The notes under the pieces were generated by a model that saw nothing but the letters and a program-made list of their open reading frames with translations, was not told where the DNA came from and searched no databases. A stretch of DNA of 7,267 nt, taken from positions 1 to 7,267 of the forward strand of contig JACQVC010000069.1 of the NCBI GenBank assembly GCA_016209995.1. The letters run 5' to 3'. Source of the stretch: Gemmatimonadota bacterium. Lineage in GTDB: Bacteria > Gemmatimonadota > Gemmatimonadetes > Longimicrobiales > Gaopeijiaceae. Within the stretch, counting starts at the first letter, position 1; every line of letters starts with the position of its first letter. Shown here piece by piece: positions 1-5,616 of the stretch. The position numbers were made by a program, and so were the translations under genes.

Positions 1-623
1 GTGTAGACCCGCCTCATGTAGCTCGCCACCTCGGGCGAATTTCGCACCAGCACCCAGAGGGCGGGCGCCACGAGAGCCAGCTCGGGACGCACGTTGGACA
101 GACGATCGAGGTCGAGCGCGCTTTCCGATAGCGAAGCCGGCAGCTCGGCCGTCGAGGGATAGCCTCGTACCGCCATCGGACCCTCCTCGCTGGCACCGGG
201 CGAGCTCTCGCTCGCGCGTTCGGGCTCGGGCTCGGCGAGCGTGGGGACGGCCGAGGCTCGGCGCCGCAGTCGCTCGCGCAGAAGCTGCGACTGCGTCGCG
301 ATCTCCGCGTCGACGCGATCGACCCGATTCTGGAGATCGGCAACGACGGGGTCCGAATCGCGATCGTCCAGGACCGGCGTCGCAGTCGACGGCCCGTCGC
401 CGGGATTCGGCCCTGTATCCTCGGGGGCCCACCCGATCTGCACCAGCTCGACCGGTGGCTCCCGGAACGGTCGCGTAACCTGCCAGGCTGGCCAGAACGC
501 GAACGCGGCTGCGTGCACGGCTGCGGCCACTACCGTGGACCAAGCCATGCAGTTACTCCACTGCGCCTTCAACCGATCATTGGCGCCGTGGATCCACAGT
601 CCCGTAGGAGCAAGCTCTTCCAT
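1..623 (-). CDS. TonB-like energy-transducer protein, N-terminal part (runs off left edge)
   Basis: An open frame of 207 codons on the minus strand starts at ATG 623-621 and stays open to the window edge, so the C-terminus is missing. The start is supported by a GAGGAG Shine-Dalgarno at 631-636, seven bases upstream. In order, I read a short cytoplasmic N-terminus, a hydrophobic helix at about residues 26-46 (MAWSTVVAAAVHAAAFAFW), a TonB-style EPPVELVQIGW stretch at 55-65, an Asp/Pro/Gly-rich linker, a charged helical stretch at 93-122, and a Glu/Pro-rich spacer from 127. The last visible residues (VRNSPEVASYMRRVY) resemble the start of the TonB C-terminal domain in Gemmatimonadota-style transducers, from memory. 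TonB proteins couple the inner-membrane proton-motive force to outer-membrane transporters. No exbB or exbD is visible. Another single-pass periplasmic protein, such as a secretion-system anchor, is possible because the diagnostic C-terminus is cut off. Confidence 0.6.
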   Translation of the reverse strand, partial: MEELAPTGLWIHGANDRLKAQWSNCMAWSTVVAAAVHAAAFAFWPAWQVTRPFREPPVELVQIGWAPEDTGPNPGDGPSTATPVLDDRDSDPVVADLQNRVDRVDAEIATQSQLLRERLRRRASAVPTLAEPEPERASESSPGASEEGPMAVRGYPSTAELPASLSESALDLDRLSNVRPELALVAPALWVLVRNSPEVASYMRRVY

Positions 624-630
624 CGGTGCA

Positions 631-636
631 CTCCTC
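631..636 (-). promoter_or_regulatory. Shine-Dalgarno site of the TonB-like gene
   Basis: On the minus strand GAGGAG lies seven bases before the ATG at 623. It is a near-perfect ribosome-binding site and fixes the start of a gene whose 3' end lies outside the window. Confidence 0.6.
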
Positions 637-885
637 AAGGCGCTCAGTGGTGGCAACAATCGTGCCGCCCGCGACGTGGCGATCCCTCCACCAAACCGTT
701 CGGCCGTTCACTTGTCCCACTTACGGAAGGGAGGCGCCGAGCTCGGTGCCCGACGCTGCGGAGCTATACAGTACGTCACTCGGCCCTTGTCGTCCAGCCG
801 CAACACTTCGATCGCAGCGACGAGCCGCCCTGGGAGACCACGTGACCGTTGTGTATCTTGGGCCGCAACCGTCGTGAGGCAAGGG

Positions 886-915
886 TTGTGGACGATTCCA
901 GCCAACAGCTAGACT
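886..915 (+). promoter_or_regulatory. Weak sigma70-like promoter candidate for the matrixin gene
   Basis: TTGTGG at 886-891 (3 of 6 matches to TTGACA) and TAGACT at 910-915 (4 of 6 to TATAAT) are separated by 18 bases. They sit about 45 bases before the ATG at 961. The placement is sensible, but matches this weak are common by chance. Confidence 0.2.
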
Positions 916-960
916 TCGGTAACATTTTCGTTTGCGTTGCTCAGCGGCAGGAATCGGATC

Positions 961-1980
961 ATGAAGATCCGCCTCGCGCCCTCCGTGGCGATTCTCTCGG
1001 TTCTCGGCTTTGCGACCTGGCTCGCGCTGAACCAGCCCGTCGTGCCGGAGTCGGAACAGATGTTTGCCTCGCCCGACGAGCTGGCCGCGCTCCAGGAGCA
1101 GACCCGTGGTTCCGCCGTCCCCTGCGAAGTGCCACTCCACTGGCGGATTGCCAGGGTCGACGATCCGTTCGGACTGACCCAGGCCGAAGCAAGCGAGGCG
1201 GTGCGCCGGGCTGCGGCTTTGTGGGAGGAAGCGGTGGGCCGCACTCTCTTCACGAACAACGCTACCAGCGGCTTCCCGATTCGCTTTGTGTACGACGATC
1301 GTCAGGCCAGCGCACAGGAGCGCCGTCGCTTCGAGGAAGCCTACGATCGCACCAGTGCCGGGCTCGAACGCCGGCGAGTGGAGCTGAATGACCTGCGCGA
1401 GCGGACTGCGCGGATGCGCAGCCAGCTCGAGCAGCGTCTCCGCGATCACCAGGGGCGGACCGCCAGTTACAATGACACGGTGCGCGGCTGGAACCAGCGT
1501 GGAGATGCATCGGACGAAGTGCGGGCGCAGCTGCGTGCCTCCGCGAGGACGCTCGAGGCAGGGCGTCTCGCGCTCAGCGAAGAAACGCGCCAGCTGGAGA
1601 CCTTACAGCGCCGGCTCCAAGACGAAGAGGAGAGCTTCAATCGCGAGCTACAGCAGCACGCGCGGCGGCGCGCCGCGATCGAGCGGGCGTTTCCAGGCAC
1701 ACGAGTGGAGTCGGGCGGCTATCGCGAGGCCGTTCACACGCAGGAGGGCCGCATCGTATCCGCCGAGAGAGAAATCCGGATCTATCGCTTCGACGGCCCG
1801 AACGACCTGCTGCTGGTGATCGCGCACGAGCTGGGCCACGCCCTGGGTCTCGGCCACGCTACGGTTCCGGATGCCGTCATGAGCGAAGAGTATCGTCGCG
1901 CAGCGACGTCCGCGGCCGCCCCCCGGATCCAGCCGAGCGATCTCGAGCTGCTGCGATCCCGGTGCCCGGATTTGCGGTAG
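961..1980 (+). CDS. Matrixin-family zinc metalloprotease with coiled-coil insert
   Basis: This is a predicted extracytoplasmic zinc endopeptidase of 339 residues. The ATG at 961 is preferred over an upstream TTG at 937 because CAGGAA (948-953) sits seven bases before it and the signal sequence then begins MKIRLAP. Residues about 5-25 form a hydrophobic signal peptide or anchor. Residues about 50-118 form the first half of the protease fold, ending FPIRFVYDDRQ. Residues about 119-244 are Arg/Glu/Gln-rich and strongly helical, predicted coiled coil, interrupted by a YNDTVRGWNQRGDAS turn. The catalytic half follows, with EIRIYRF and HELGHALGLGH at 289-299. H289, H293 and H299 would bind zinc and E290 would be the catalytic base. 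PDAVMS supplies the Met-turn (M307). A matrixin fold split by a coiled coil after a VYDxRQ motif is one I recognise from other environmental bacteria, so the architecture is not unique. No propeptide cysteine switch is obvious. The substrate is unknown. Confidence 0.85.
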   Translation: MKIRLAPSVAILSVLGFATWLALNQPVVPESEQMFASPDELAALQEQTRGSAVPCEVPLHWRIARVDDPFGLTQAEASEAVRRAAALWEEAVGRTLFTNNATSGFPIRFVYDDRQASAQERRRFEEAYDRTSAGLERRRVELNDLRERTARMRSQLEQRLRDHQGRTASYNDTVRGWNQRGDASDEVRAQLRASARTLEAGRLALSEETRQLETLQRRLQDEEESFNRELQQHARRRAAIERAFPGTRVESGGYREAVHTQEGRIVSAEREIRIYRFDGPNDLLLVIAHELGHALGLGHATVPDAVMSEEYRRAATSAAAPRIQPSDLELLRSRCPDLR

Positions 1981-2054
1981 TGCAGCGAGCCCAGCGCACA
2001 GCACGGTGAGGCACGCTGTCGCGTCGAGACGGGTGTTGACGCGGTGCTAGCCTG

Positions 2055-2083
2055 CTGACAGCTTTATGGTTAGGGGCTGAAAT
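2055..2083 (+). promoter_or_regulatory. Possible sigma70-like promoter upstream of the pilin gene
   Basis: CTGACA at 2055-2060 matches the -35 consensus at 5 of 6 positions. It is followed after 17 bases by TGAAAT at 2078-2083, which matches 4 of 6 but lacks the important second-position A. If used, the transcript would include the hairpin at 2094-2124 in its leader. I found no sigma54 GG-N10-GC element, which controls many pilA genes. Confidence 0.25.
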
Positions 2084-2093
2084 GCCACGCCTG

Positions 2094-2124
2094 AACCCCC
2101 CAGGGCCACAGCCCCCGGGTTTTT
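2094..2124 (+). terminator. Imperfect GC-rich hairpin followed by T-run; probable terminator of the protease gene
   Basis: AACCC (2094-2098) can pair with GGGTT (2117-2121). An inner GGGC (2103-2106) pairs with GCCC (2111-2114) around a CACA loop. The two stems are joined by a 4/2 internal loop, and T residues continue to 2124. This fits a rho-independent terminator about 115 bases after the protease stop codon. It is only 25 bases before the pilin ATG, so it could instead act in the pilin leader. Confidence 0.4.
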
Positions 2125-2133
2125 CCTCCTAAG

Positions 2134-2146
2134 TGCAAGTGGATCA
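2134..2146 (+). repeat. Copy 1 of a 13-bp direct repeat flanking the pilin gene
   Basis: TGCAAGTGGATCA here recurs exactly at 2610-2622 in the same orientation. This copy overlaps the weak ribosome-binding region of the pilin gene. A 13-bp match in a window this size is within chance expectation. Confidence 0.4.
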
Positions 2147-2148
2147 AA

Positions 2149-2547
2149 ATGTTGCGATATCGAGACGCGGGGTTTACGCTGATCGAGCTCCTGCTCGTCA
2201 CGCTCATTGTGGGCGTACTGGCGAGCATGGCGGCGCCGCAGCTCCAGGAGATGCGCGAGCGGGCTTACGATGCCGCGGCCCTTTCCGATCTGCGCAACGC
2301 CGTCCCCTTCATCGAGCTTTACCAGCAAAACAGCTACCAGTTGCCGCGTCGCTGGACTGACATCCAGCCTCTCGGGTTCTCGATCTCCGACGATATACGC
2401 TTCTCGCGCTGGTCGAGAAGCACCGGGGGGCGCCAGGGGCCGCGCATCCACATGCACGCCGAACATGCCGCCTCGACCAACTACTTTCACTGGACCTATC
2501 CGACGGAGGCCCAGCCGATCGTGCAGCGCAAAGGCAGTGGCCGCTGA
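2149..2547 (+). CDS. Type IV pilin-like / pseudopilin protein with N-terminal methylation motif
   Basis: The 132-residue product starts MLRYRDAGFTLIELLLV, a textbook class III signal. Prepilin peptidase would cleave between G8 and F9, the new N-terminal Phe would be methylated, and E13 is the conserved Glu5 of the mature protein. The hydrophobic helix runs to about residue 30 and continues as an amphipathic helix (LQEMRERAYDAAALSDLRNA). The roughly 90-residue globular part, with YQLPRRWTDIQPLGFSISDDI, resembles the minimal pilins of delta-proteobacteria-like and environmental lineages. The mature length of about 125 residues fits a small major pilin or a type II secretion pseudopilin. No disulfide-loop cysteines are present. 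The ATG is chosen because it gives a short basic leader; the ribosome-binding site is weak (GTGGA, 2139-2143). No prepilin peptidase or assembly ATPase is nearby, so assembly must use machinery encoded elsewhere. Confidence 0.8.
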   Translation: MLRYRDAGFTLIELLLVTLIVGVLASMAAPQLQEMRERAYDAAALSDLRNAVPFIELYQQNSYQLPRRWTDIQPLGFSISDDIRFSRWSRSTGGRQGPRIHMHAEHAASTNYFHWTYPTEAQPIVQRKGSGR

Positions 2548-2609
2548 GGGGTCGTACTTTGCGAATTCGACTACTGAGGTCTCAGAAGCGTTGCTGCGAG
2601 GGTTTAGAC

Positions 2610-2622
2610 TGCAAGTGGATCA
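2610..2622 (+). repeat. Copy 2 of a 13-bp direct repeat flanking the pilin gene
   Basis: This is an exact second copy of TGCAAGTGGATCA. It ends on the stop codon of the convergent zinc-ribbon gene. The two copies bracket the whole pilin gene. Confidence 0.4.
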
Positions 2623-3120
2623 CGGCGGCGTGAGCTCGAGCTCGTCCACGGCCCAGTCTTGTTGCAGATCGTCATAATGCAGGACGCAGAGCGCGTTGTA
2701 GCGCTCCCTCACCACACCGCCGCTCTCTACATCAATCGGTACAGCTACCTCGTACTCCCGGTAGGCCAGCTCCTTCACGTGATCGAGGAAGGCGATCGGA
2801 TATCGGACGGTGCCGGAACCGCCAACCGTCTCCTCGATCAACTGGGCGCAGCGATCCCACACGGTTTCGACATCCTGCGGGGGCGATACAAGCGCTGGCT
2901 CCCGCCTCAGGAGCGCCAGCGCGATCTGCACAATGATCAGCGTCACGGCTACCACGACCAGCGCCGTGATCCGTTTCGAGCCGGGTGATGCCGCCTGAGC
3001 AGGCCGCCGCTGACGGCAATTCGGACAGACCGCGGCGCTGGCATCGAACTTCGTGCCGCAACCGGCGCACGGCCTCAGGACCACCCGCTTCTTGCCTTTG
3101 GGGCTCGGCTTCTGGGCCAT
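2620..3120 (-). CDS. Zinc-ribbon, single-pass membrane protein of unknown function
   Basis: The 166-residue protein has three parts. Residues 1-50 are basic and carry a Cys4 zinc ribbon, CAGC at 18-21 and CPNC at 32-35 (Cx2C-x10-Cx2C). Residues 51-71 form one transmembrane helix, which places the ribbon in the cytoplasm by the positive-inside rule. Residues 84-166 form a small extracytoplasmic domain with cysteines at 91 and 145 that could form a disulfide. Its layout (WDRCAQL, GTVRYP, EYEVAVPIDV, RERYNALC, a Tyr-Asp turn, W156) resembles a domain I recall after zinc ribbons in other bacterial proteins, where the core reads roughly CxxxV...PSTAxFP...VDAxNxFGxxxRxxYxC...W. Its role is unknown. 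ATG 3120 is chosen over TTG 3132; neither has a clear ribosome-binding site. The gene converges on the pilin with a 72-bp gap. Confidence 0.7.
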   Translation of the reverse strand: MAQKPSPKGKKRVVLRPCAGCGTKFDASAAVCPNCRQRRPAQAASPGSKRITALVVVAVTLIIVQIALALLRREPALVSPPQDVETVWDRCAQLIEETVGGSGTVRYPIAFLDHVKELAYREYEVAVPIDVESGGVVRERYNALCVLHYDDLQQDWAVDELELTPP

Positions 3121-3497
3121 TCGAGACCACAAGTAGATCGGGAGTTTTCACTGCTCGCGAGGCGCTCGCCGACCGACACCAAAAAGGGGGGCGCAGGCGG
3201 CTCAGTGCATCAAGTATTGGTATTCTGCAGCTTGATCGCAAATCCAGGAACCTGCCAGTTGCGTGACCAGGTGATCCGAGCGGACGGCCAGCGCCTCGAC
3301 ATGCTTTGTGGTCAATGCGCACTCCCGCCCTAGACCCTAGCTTTGCATAGTATGGGACCCATCCTGCTGACCGCGGCTTGGATCGCTTGGGCGCTTCAGG
3401 CAAGTCAGGCGGGCAAGTAGGCTGTTCTTCGTCTTGGGAGCAAGTGCCGATCTGAGTTCGCGTCTCCAAGTGCGCGGATGAATTGCCCGTAACGGTC
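3121..3497. other. 377-bp stretch without a gene, between the Nramp-like 3' end and the zinc-ribbon 5' end
   Basis: Apart from the promoter candidate at 3213-3241, I see no supported feature. Minus-strand frames are open across parts of it, but their translations are Arg/Pro/Ser-rich and resemble no family. I saw no tRNA cloverleaf or strong terminator hairpin after the transporter stop. The AAAAAGGGGGG run at 3181-3191 is the only low-complexity patch. A small RNA cannot be excluded. Confidence 0.4.
3213..3241 (-). promoter_or_regulatory. Sigma70-like promoter candidate for the zinc-ribbon gene
   Basis: On the minus strand TTGCGA (3236-3241) and AATACT (3213-3218) are separated by 17 bases. 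Each matches its consensus hexamer at 4 of 6 positions. The element is about 93 bases upstream of the ATG at 3120 and points the right way. It lies in an AT-richer pocket of otherwise GC-rich DNA. Confidence 0.3.
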
Positions 3498-4790
3498 CTA
3501 CCGGACTGCATTGATGACTTCCTGTGCCCCCACGGCCAGAAACAGCGCGAGAATCACGACCAGCAGGGCGTTGGTGGTCCAACGGTTCCGGGGCACCGAG
3601 CTGGTCCACGGAACGCGATTGTTGAGGTAGAGCAGAGTCGCGGCCAGGAAGGGAACGAACAGGCTCCCCACGATCGTGTAGGTGATGATGATCGCGATCG
3701 GCCGCTGCGTGAACGCGAACGGGAGCGGAGCCAGAGTGACGAACAGAAGCGCCAGCCGGTACGGAGTGCTCGTCACCCGCGTCACGCGCTGGCGCTCCTC
3801 CGAGGGAAGCTTCTTCATGATGCCGTAGTAGTCCGCGTAGAGATACGGCACGCTCTGCCACACGCCGAGCAACGACGCGAACACCGCCGCCCAGAATCCC
3901 ACCGAGTACGCCCAGGTGCCGAACGGCCCCAGGATCTGACCCAGCATCTCCGCCATCCGCGGGACCGCCTGCGCGTCCGTGACGGCGATGCCCTGCACGA
4001 AGAAGGCCTGGTTGGCGATCAGCGCGATCGCGACCCCGAACATGGCCGTGAACAGGTAAGCGACGCCAATGTCGCCACGCACGTACCCGAGCTGTTCCTC
4101 ACCACTGAGCTTCTCCTCCCGCATCCAATAGTTGTACGACAAGATCGTGATCGACCCACCGATGCCGCCGATGAGCGAGAGCACGTACAGGCCGCTGCCC
4201 GAAGGGATCGAGGGAATCAGCATCCCACCTACCGCGTCAACGGGTTCGCTGAACGTCATGACGGCACAGATCAGGATCGAGAAACCCATCACGCCGACCA
4301 GAAGCTTCATCAGCTTCTCGAAGCCCGCGTAGCCTCCGAGTAGCACGAAGCCGCAGCCGAACAAGCTGTGCAGGACCGCCCCCCACGGCTGCGCGATCGC
4401 GCCGCCCGTGAGGTTCGCCATGCCGAGACCGGTGGCGTTCGTGAGCGCGGCGGTGACCGCGACGGTCCAGATGACCAGGTAGAGGCCGAAGTACACCTTC
4501 ACCCAGGCCGGCAGGTGCGCCGCCCATCCCTCCAGCGCCGTTAGTCCCGTGGCGAGCTGCCAGCGCGCAATGCCTTCGGTCAGCACGAACTTGAAGAACG
4601 CGCCGATCAGGATGGCCCAGAGCAGCACGACCCCGTAGCGCGCGCCGGCGACCGTTCCCGCGACCACGTCGCCGGACCCGATCCCCGTCGCGGCTACGAT
4701 CAGGCCGGGCCCCGCCAGCTTGAGGAAGCTCAGCTTCGCGGGCGCCTTCGAGACGGGGGCCGAAGCGGCGGGGTTGGTAGCGGTCGACAT
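3498..4790 (-). CDS. Nramp-superfamily divalent-metal transporter homologue with non-canonical metal site
   Basis: This is a 430-residue polytopic inner-membrane protein of the Nramp/LeuT fold, with about eleven hydrophobic segments by eye and the usual family length. ATG 4790 is supported by AGGAG (4796-4800), five bases upstream. TM1 begins with the family GPG (27-29). Where classical Nramps have DPGN, this protein has GSGD (38-41), placing Asp at the Asn position and Gly at the metal-binding Asp. In TM6 the classical AxxMPHN becomes ITILSYN (214-220), with Leu217 at the metal-binding Met and the Asn kept. Divergent bacterial branches with GxGxGD and SYxYWxRE motifs exist, and related proteins include magnesium transporters. 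I therefore assign the superfamily with confidence but leave the substrate open (Mn, Fe, Mg or none). It is transcribed alone, divergently from the TPR-lipoprotein cluster. Confidence 0.85.
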   Translation of the reverse strand: MSTATNPAASAPVSKAPAKLSFLKLAGPGLIVAATGIGSGDVVAGTVAGARYGVVLLWAILIGAFFKFVLTEGIARWQLATGLTALEGWAAHLPAWVKVYFGLYLVIWTVAVTAALTNATGLGMANLTGGAIAQPWGAVLHSLFGCGFVLLGGYAGFEKLMKLLVGVMGFSILICAVMTFSEPVDAVGGMLIPSIPSGSGLYVLSLIGGIGGSITILSYNYWMREEKLSGEEQLGYVRGDIGVAYLFTAMFGVAIALIANQAFFVQGIAVTDAQAVPRMAEMLGQILGPFGTWAYSVGFWAAVFASLLGVWQSVPYLYADYYGIMKKLPSEERQRVTRVTSTPYRLALLFVTLAPLPFAFTQRPIAIIITYTIVGSLFVPFLAATLLYLNNRVPWTSSVPRNRWTTNALLVVILALFLAVGAQEVINAVR

Positions 4791-4795
4791 CCGCT

Positions 4796-4800
4796 CTCCT
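4796..4800 (-). promoter_or_regulatory. Shine-Dalgarno site of the Nramp-like gene
   Basis: AGGAG on the minus strand lies five bases before the ATG at 4790 and decides the start. The longer alternative frame beginning at 4815 is in a different reading frame. Confidence 0.55.
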
Positions 4801-4997
4801 GGAGTGCTTGGGCAACGCGCAGGCTCACGGGCTGCCGAGTGATCAGGGAAAGGCCGAAGGGGACCCGCGCCAAGGCACGGTCATGAAAGAACGTCCAGGC
4901 GGCGATCTACGCAAGCCCGAGCTGCGAGGGCGTTTCCTACTCGTGCCTTCCCATCGCGGAGACCCGTTTCGTATCCCCCACCGGGCCAACAGGAGCC

Positions 4998-5027
4998 CTG
5001 ACAAGAGAGACGTCGAGATGGTAACTT
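4998..5027 (+). promoter_or_regulatory. Weak sigma70-like promoter candidate for the rightward cluster
   Basis: CTGACA at 4998-5003 (5 of 6 matches) and TAACTT at 5022-5027 (3 of 6) are 18 bases apart, about 38 bases before the preferred ATG at 5065. The -10 is poor, so this is a placement suggestion only. Confidence 0.2.
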
Positions 5028-5064
5028 CTAGTAGATAACCTCAATGGAACAAAGGGGACCCGTG

Positions 5065-5499
5065 ATGACGCGTGGGCGCTGCCGTCTGGCCCCTCTTCTC
5101 CCGCTTGCCACCTCGACTGCGTGCGCCTCGGCGGAAGACCGACTCGCCGAGGGTATCGCCCTGCAGGCTCAGGGCCGCTACATCCAGGCTGTATACCGCT
5201 ACATCGAAGCCATCGAGAAGGACGGGACGCTGATCGAGGCGCGCGACCGGCTGCGGGCAGCCGCCGACTCGGCCGTGCTGATGGCGAGGGACGATGCCGA
5301 CGATCTCGAGCGCCGCGGCTATCCCGTCCAGGCAGCCGACCTCTACCGCCAGGTCGATGGCATGGTGGCGGCGGCCCGTGGTGTCGGCGTCACGATTCCG
5401 CTTCCTGCGGACTACCCGGAGGTCCGCCGGGCGATCTTCGACACCGCGATCGACTGGCAGATGGAGCAGGGCGACGCCGCTGCCGCGCACGGGCGCTAG
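5065..5499 (+). CDS. TPR-like helical-repeat protein, probable lipoprotein, apparently truncated
   Basis: The frame gives 144 residues to the TAG at 5497-5499. ATG 5065 is chosen over ATG 5044 because AAAGGGGA (5051-5058) is an excellent ribosome-binding site for it and lies inside the longer version. The N-terminus has a short basic then hydrophobic stretch ending STAC (C20). This fits a lipoprotein signal, although Ser at -3 is off consensus. Residues 23-56 (DRLAEGIALQAQGRYIQAVYRYIEAI) form a TPR-like helical hairpin. A second helical segment (residues about 78-105) contains LERRGYPVQAADLYRQVD. Then come GVGVTIPLPADYPEVRRAIFDTAIDW and a last helix ending AAHGR. Proteins of this build are usually periplasmic or outer-membrane-attached scaffolds. 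The frame stays open and coding-like for 25 codons after the TAG, so the gene may carry a nonsense mutation. It precedes the peptidase gene by 117 bp in the same direction and may share its transcript. Confidence 0.65.
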   Translation: MTRGRCRLAPLLPLATSTACASAEDRLAEGIALQAQGRYIQAVYRYIEAIEKDGTLIEARDRLRAAADSAVLMARDDADDLERRGYPVQAADLYRQVDGMVAAARGVGVTIPLPADYPEVRRAIFDTAIDWQMEQGDAAAAHGR

Positions 5500-5577
5500 A
5501 CGCAGGCCGCGATGACCCGCCTCGAAGCGGAGCACCGGGACGCAACCAGGGCCGCGCTGGAAAGGTTGGAGGGCTGA
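5500..5577 (+). other. In-frame coding-like extension after the TAG of the TPR-like gene
   Basis: Read in the same frame immediately after the TAG, this stretch gives 25 residues with the helical composition of the preceding protein (TQAAMTRLEAEHRDATRAAL, then ERLEG) and ends at TGA 5575-5577. Helical-repeat proteins often read GRW or GRY followed by xxAA, so a TGG-to-TAG change at 5497-5499 is a natural explanation. It would restore a 170-residue product. Readthrough or a sequencing error would look the same. Confidence 0.45.
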
Positions 5578-5616
5578 AGTCCGGCTCGATCGTCGGTACC
5601 GCTCATTTCGTGCCCG

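Larger units (their letters stand above)
624..960. other. Divergent intergenic region between TonB-like and matrixin genes
   Basis: This 337-bp gap separates two divergently transcribed genes and should contain both promoters. I found no convincing protein-coding frame. The minus-strand frame at 708-905 would need a TTG start without a ribosome-binding site and resembles no family I know. A weak sigma70-like candidate for the rightward gene is listed separately. I could not pick a convincing leftward promoter. Confidence 0.5.
4791..5064. other. Divergent intergenic region between Nramp-like and TPR-lipoprotein genes
   Basis: This roughly 270-bp divergent spacer should carry control elements for both directions. 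I looked for metal-responsive or guanidine-type riboswitch signatures before the transporter and could not recognise one. The only promoter-like element I can point to is the weak rightward one at 4998-5027. Confidence 0.4.

Noticed and set aside
937..960. Upstream TTG start for the protease, adding eight residues
   Set aside because: The ATG at 961 has a properly spaced Shine-Dalgarno and starts a normal signal sequence; the TTG would place polar residues before it with no ribosome-binding site.
721..1449. A 242-codon minus-strand frame covering the divergent spacer and the protease N-terminus
   Set aside because: Mostly antisense to the matrixin gene, no family resemblance and no ribosome-binding site. 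The same applies to the 65-codon TTG-initiated frame at 708-905.
1661..1677. A perfect 7-bp-stem hairpin (CGCGGCG/CGCCGCG) inside the protease gene
   Set aside because: It encodes an Arg/Ala-rich part of the coiled coil. GC-rich Arg/Ala codons make such palindromes often, and no T-run follows.
2632..2643. A 12-bp perfect palindrome (GAGCTCGAGCTC) as a possible operator
   Set aside because: It lies within the last codons of the zinc-ribbon gene (DELEL) and is explained by Glu/Leu codon choice; there is no promoter near it.
2732..3511. A 259-codon minus-strand frame that would fill the gap between the Nramp-like and zinc-ribbon genes
   Set aside because: Its 5' half reads as low-complexity Ser/Pro/Arg sequence and its 3' half overlaps the zinc-ribbon gene in another frame, where the Cys4 ribbon and membrane helix are clear.
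3483..4343. A 286-codon plus-strand frame opposite the Nramp-like gene
   Set aside because: The product is Arg/His/Asp-rich without motifs and is antisense to a clearly recognisable membrane transporter.
4801..5040. A possible riboswitch in the leader of the Nramp-like gene
   Set aside because: I looked for manganese, magnesium and guanidine riboswitch cores and found no convincing conserved segments. A covariance-model search would be needed to claim one.
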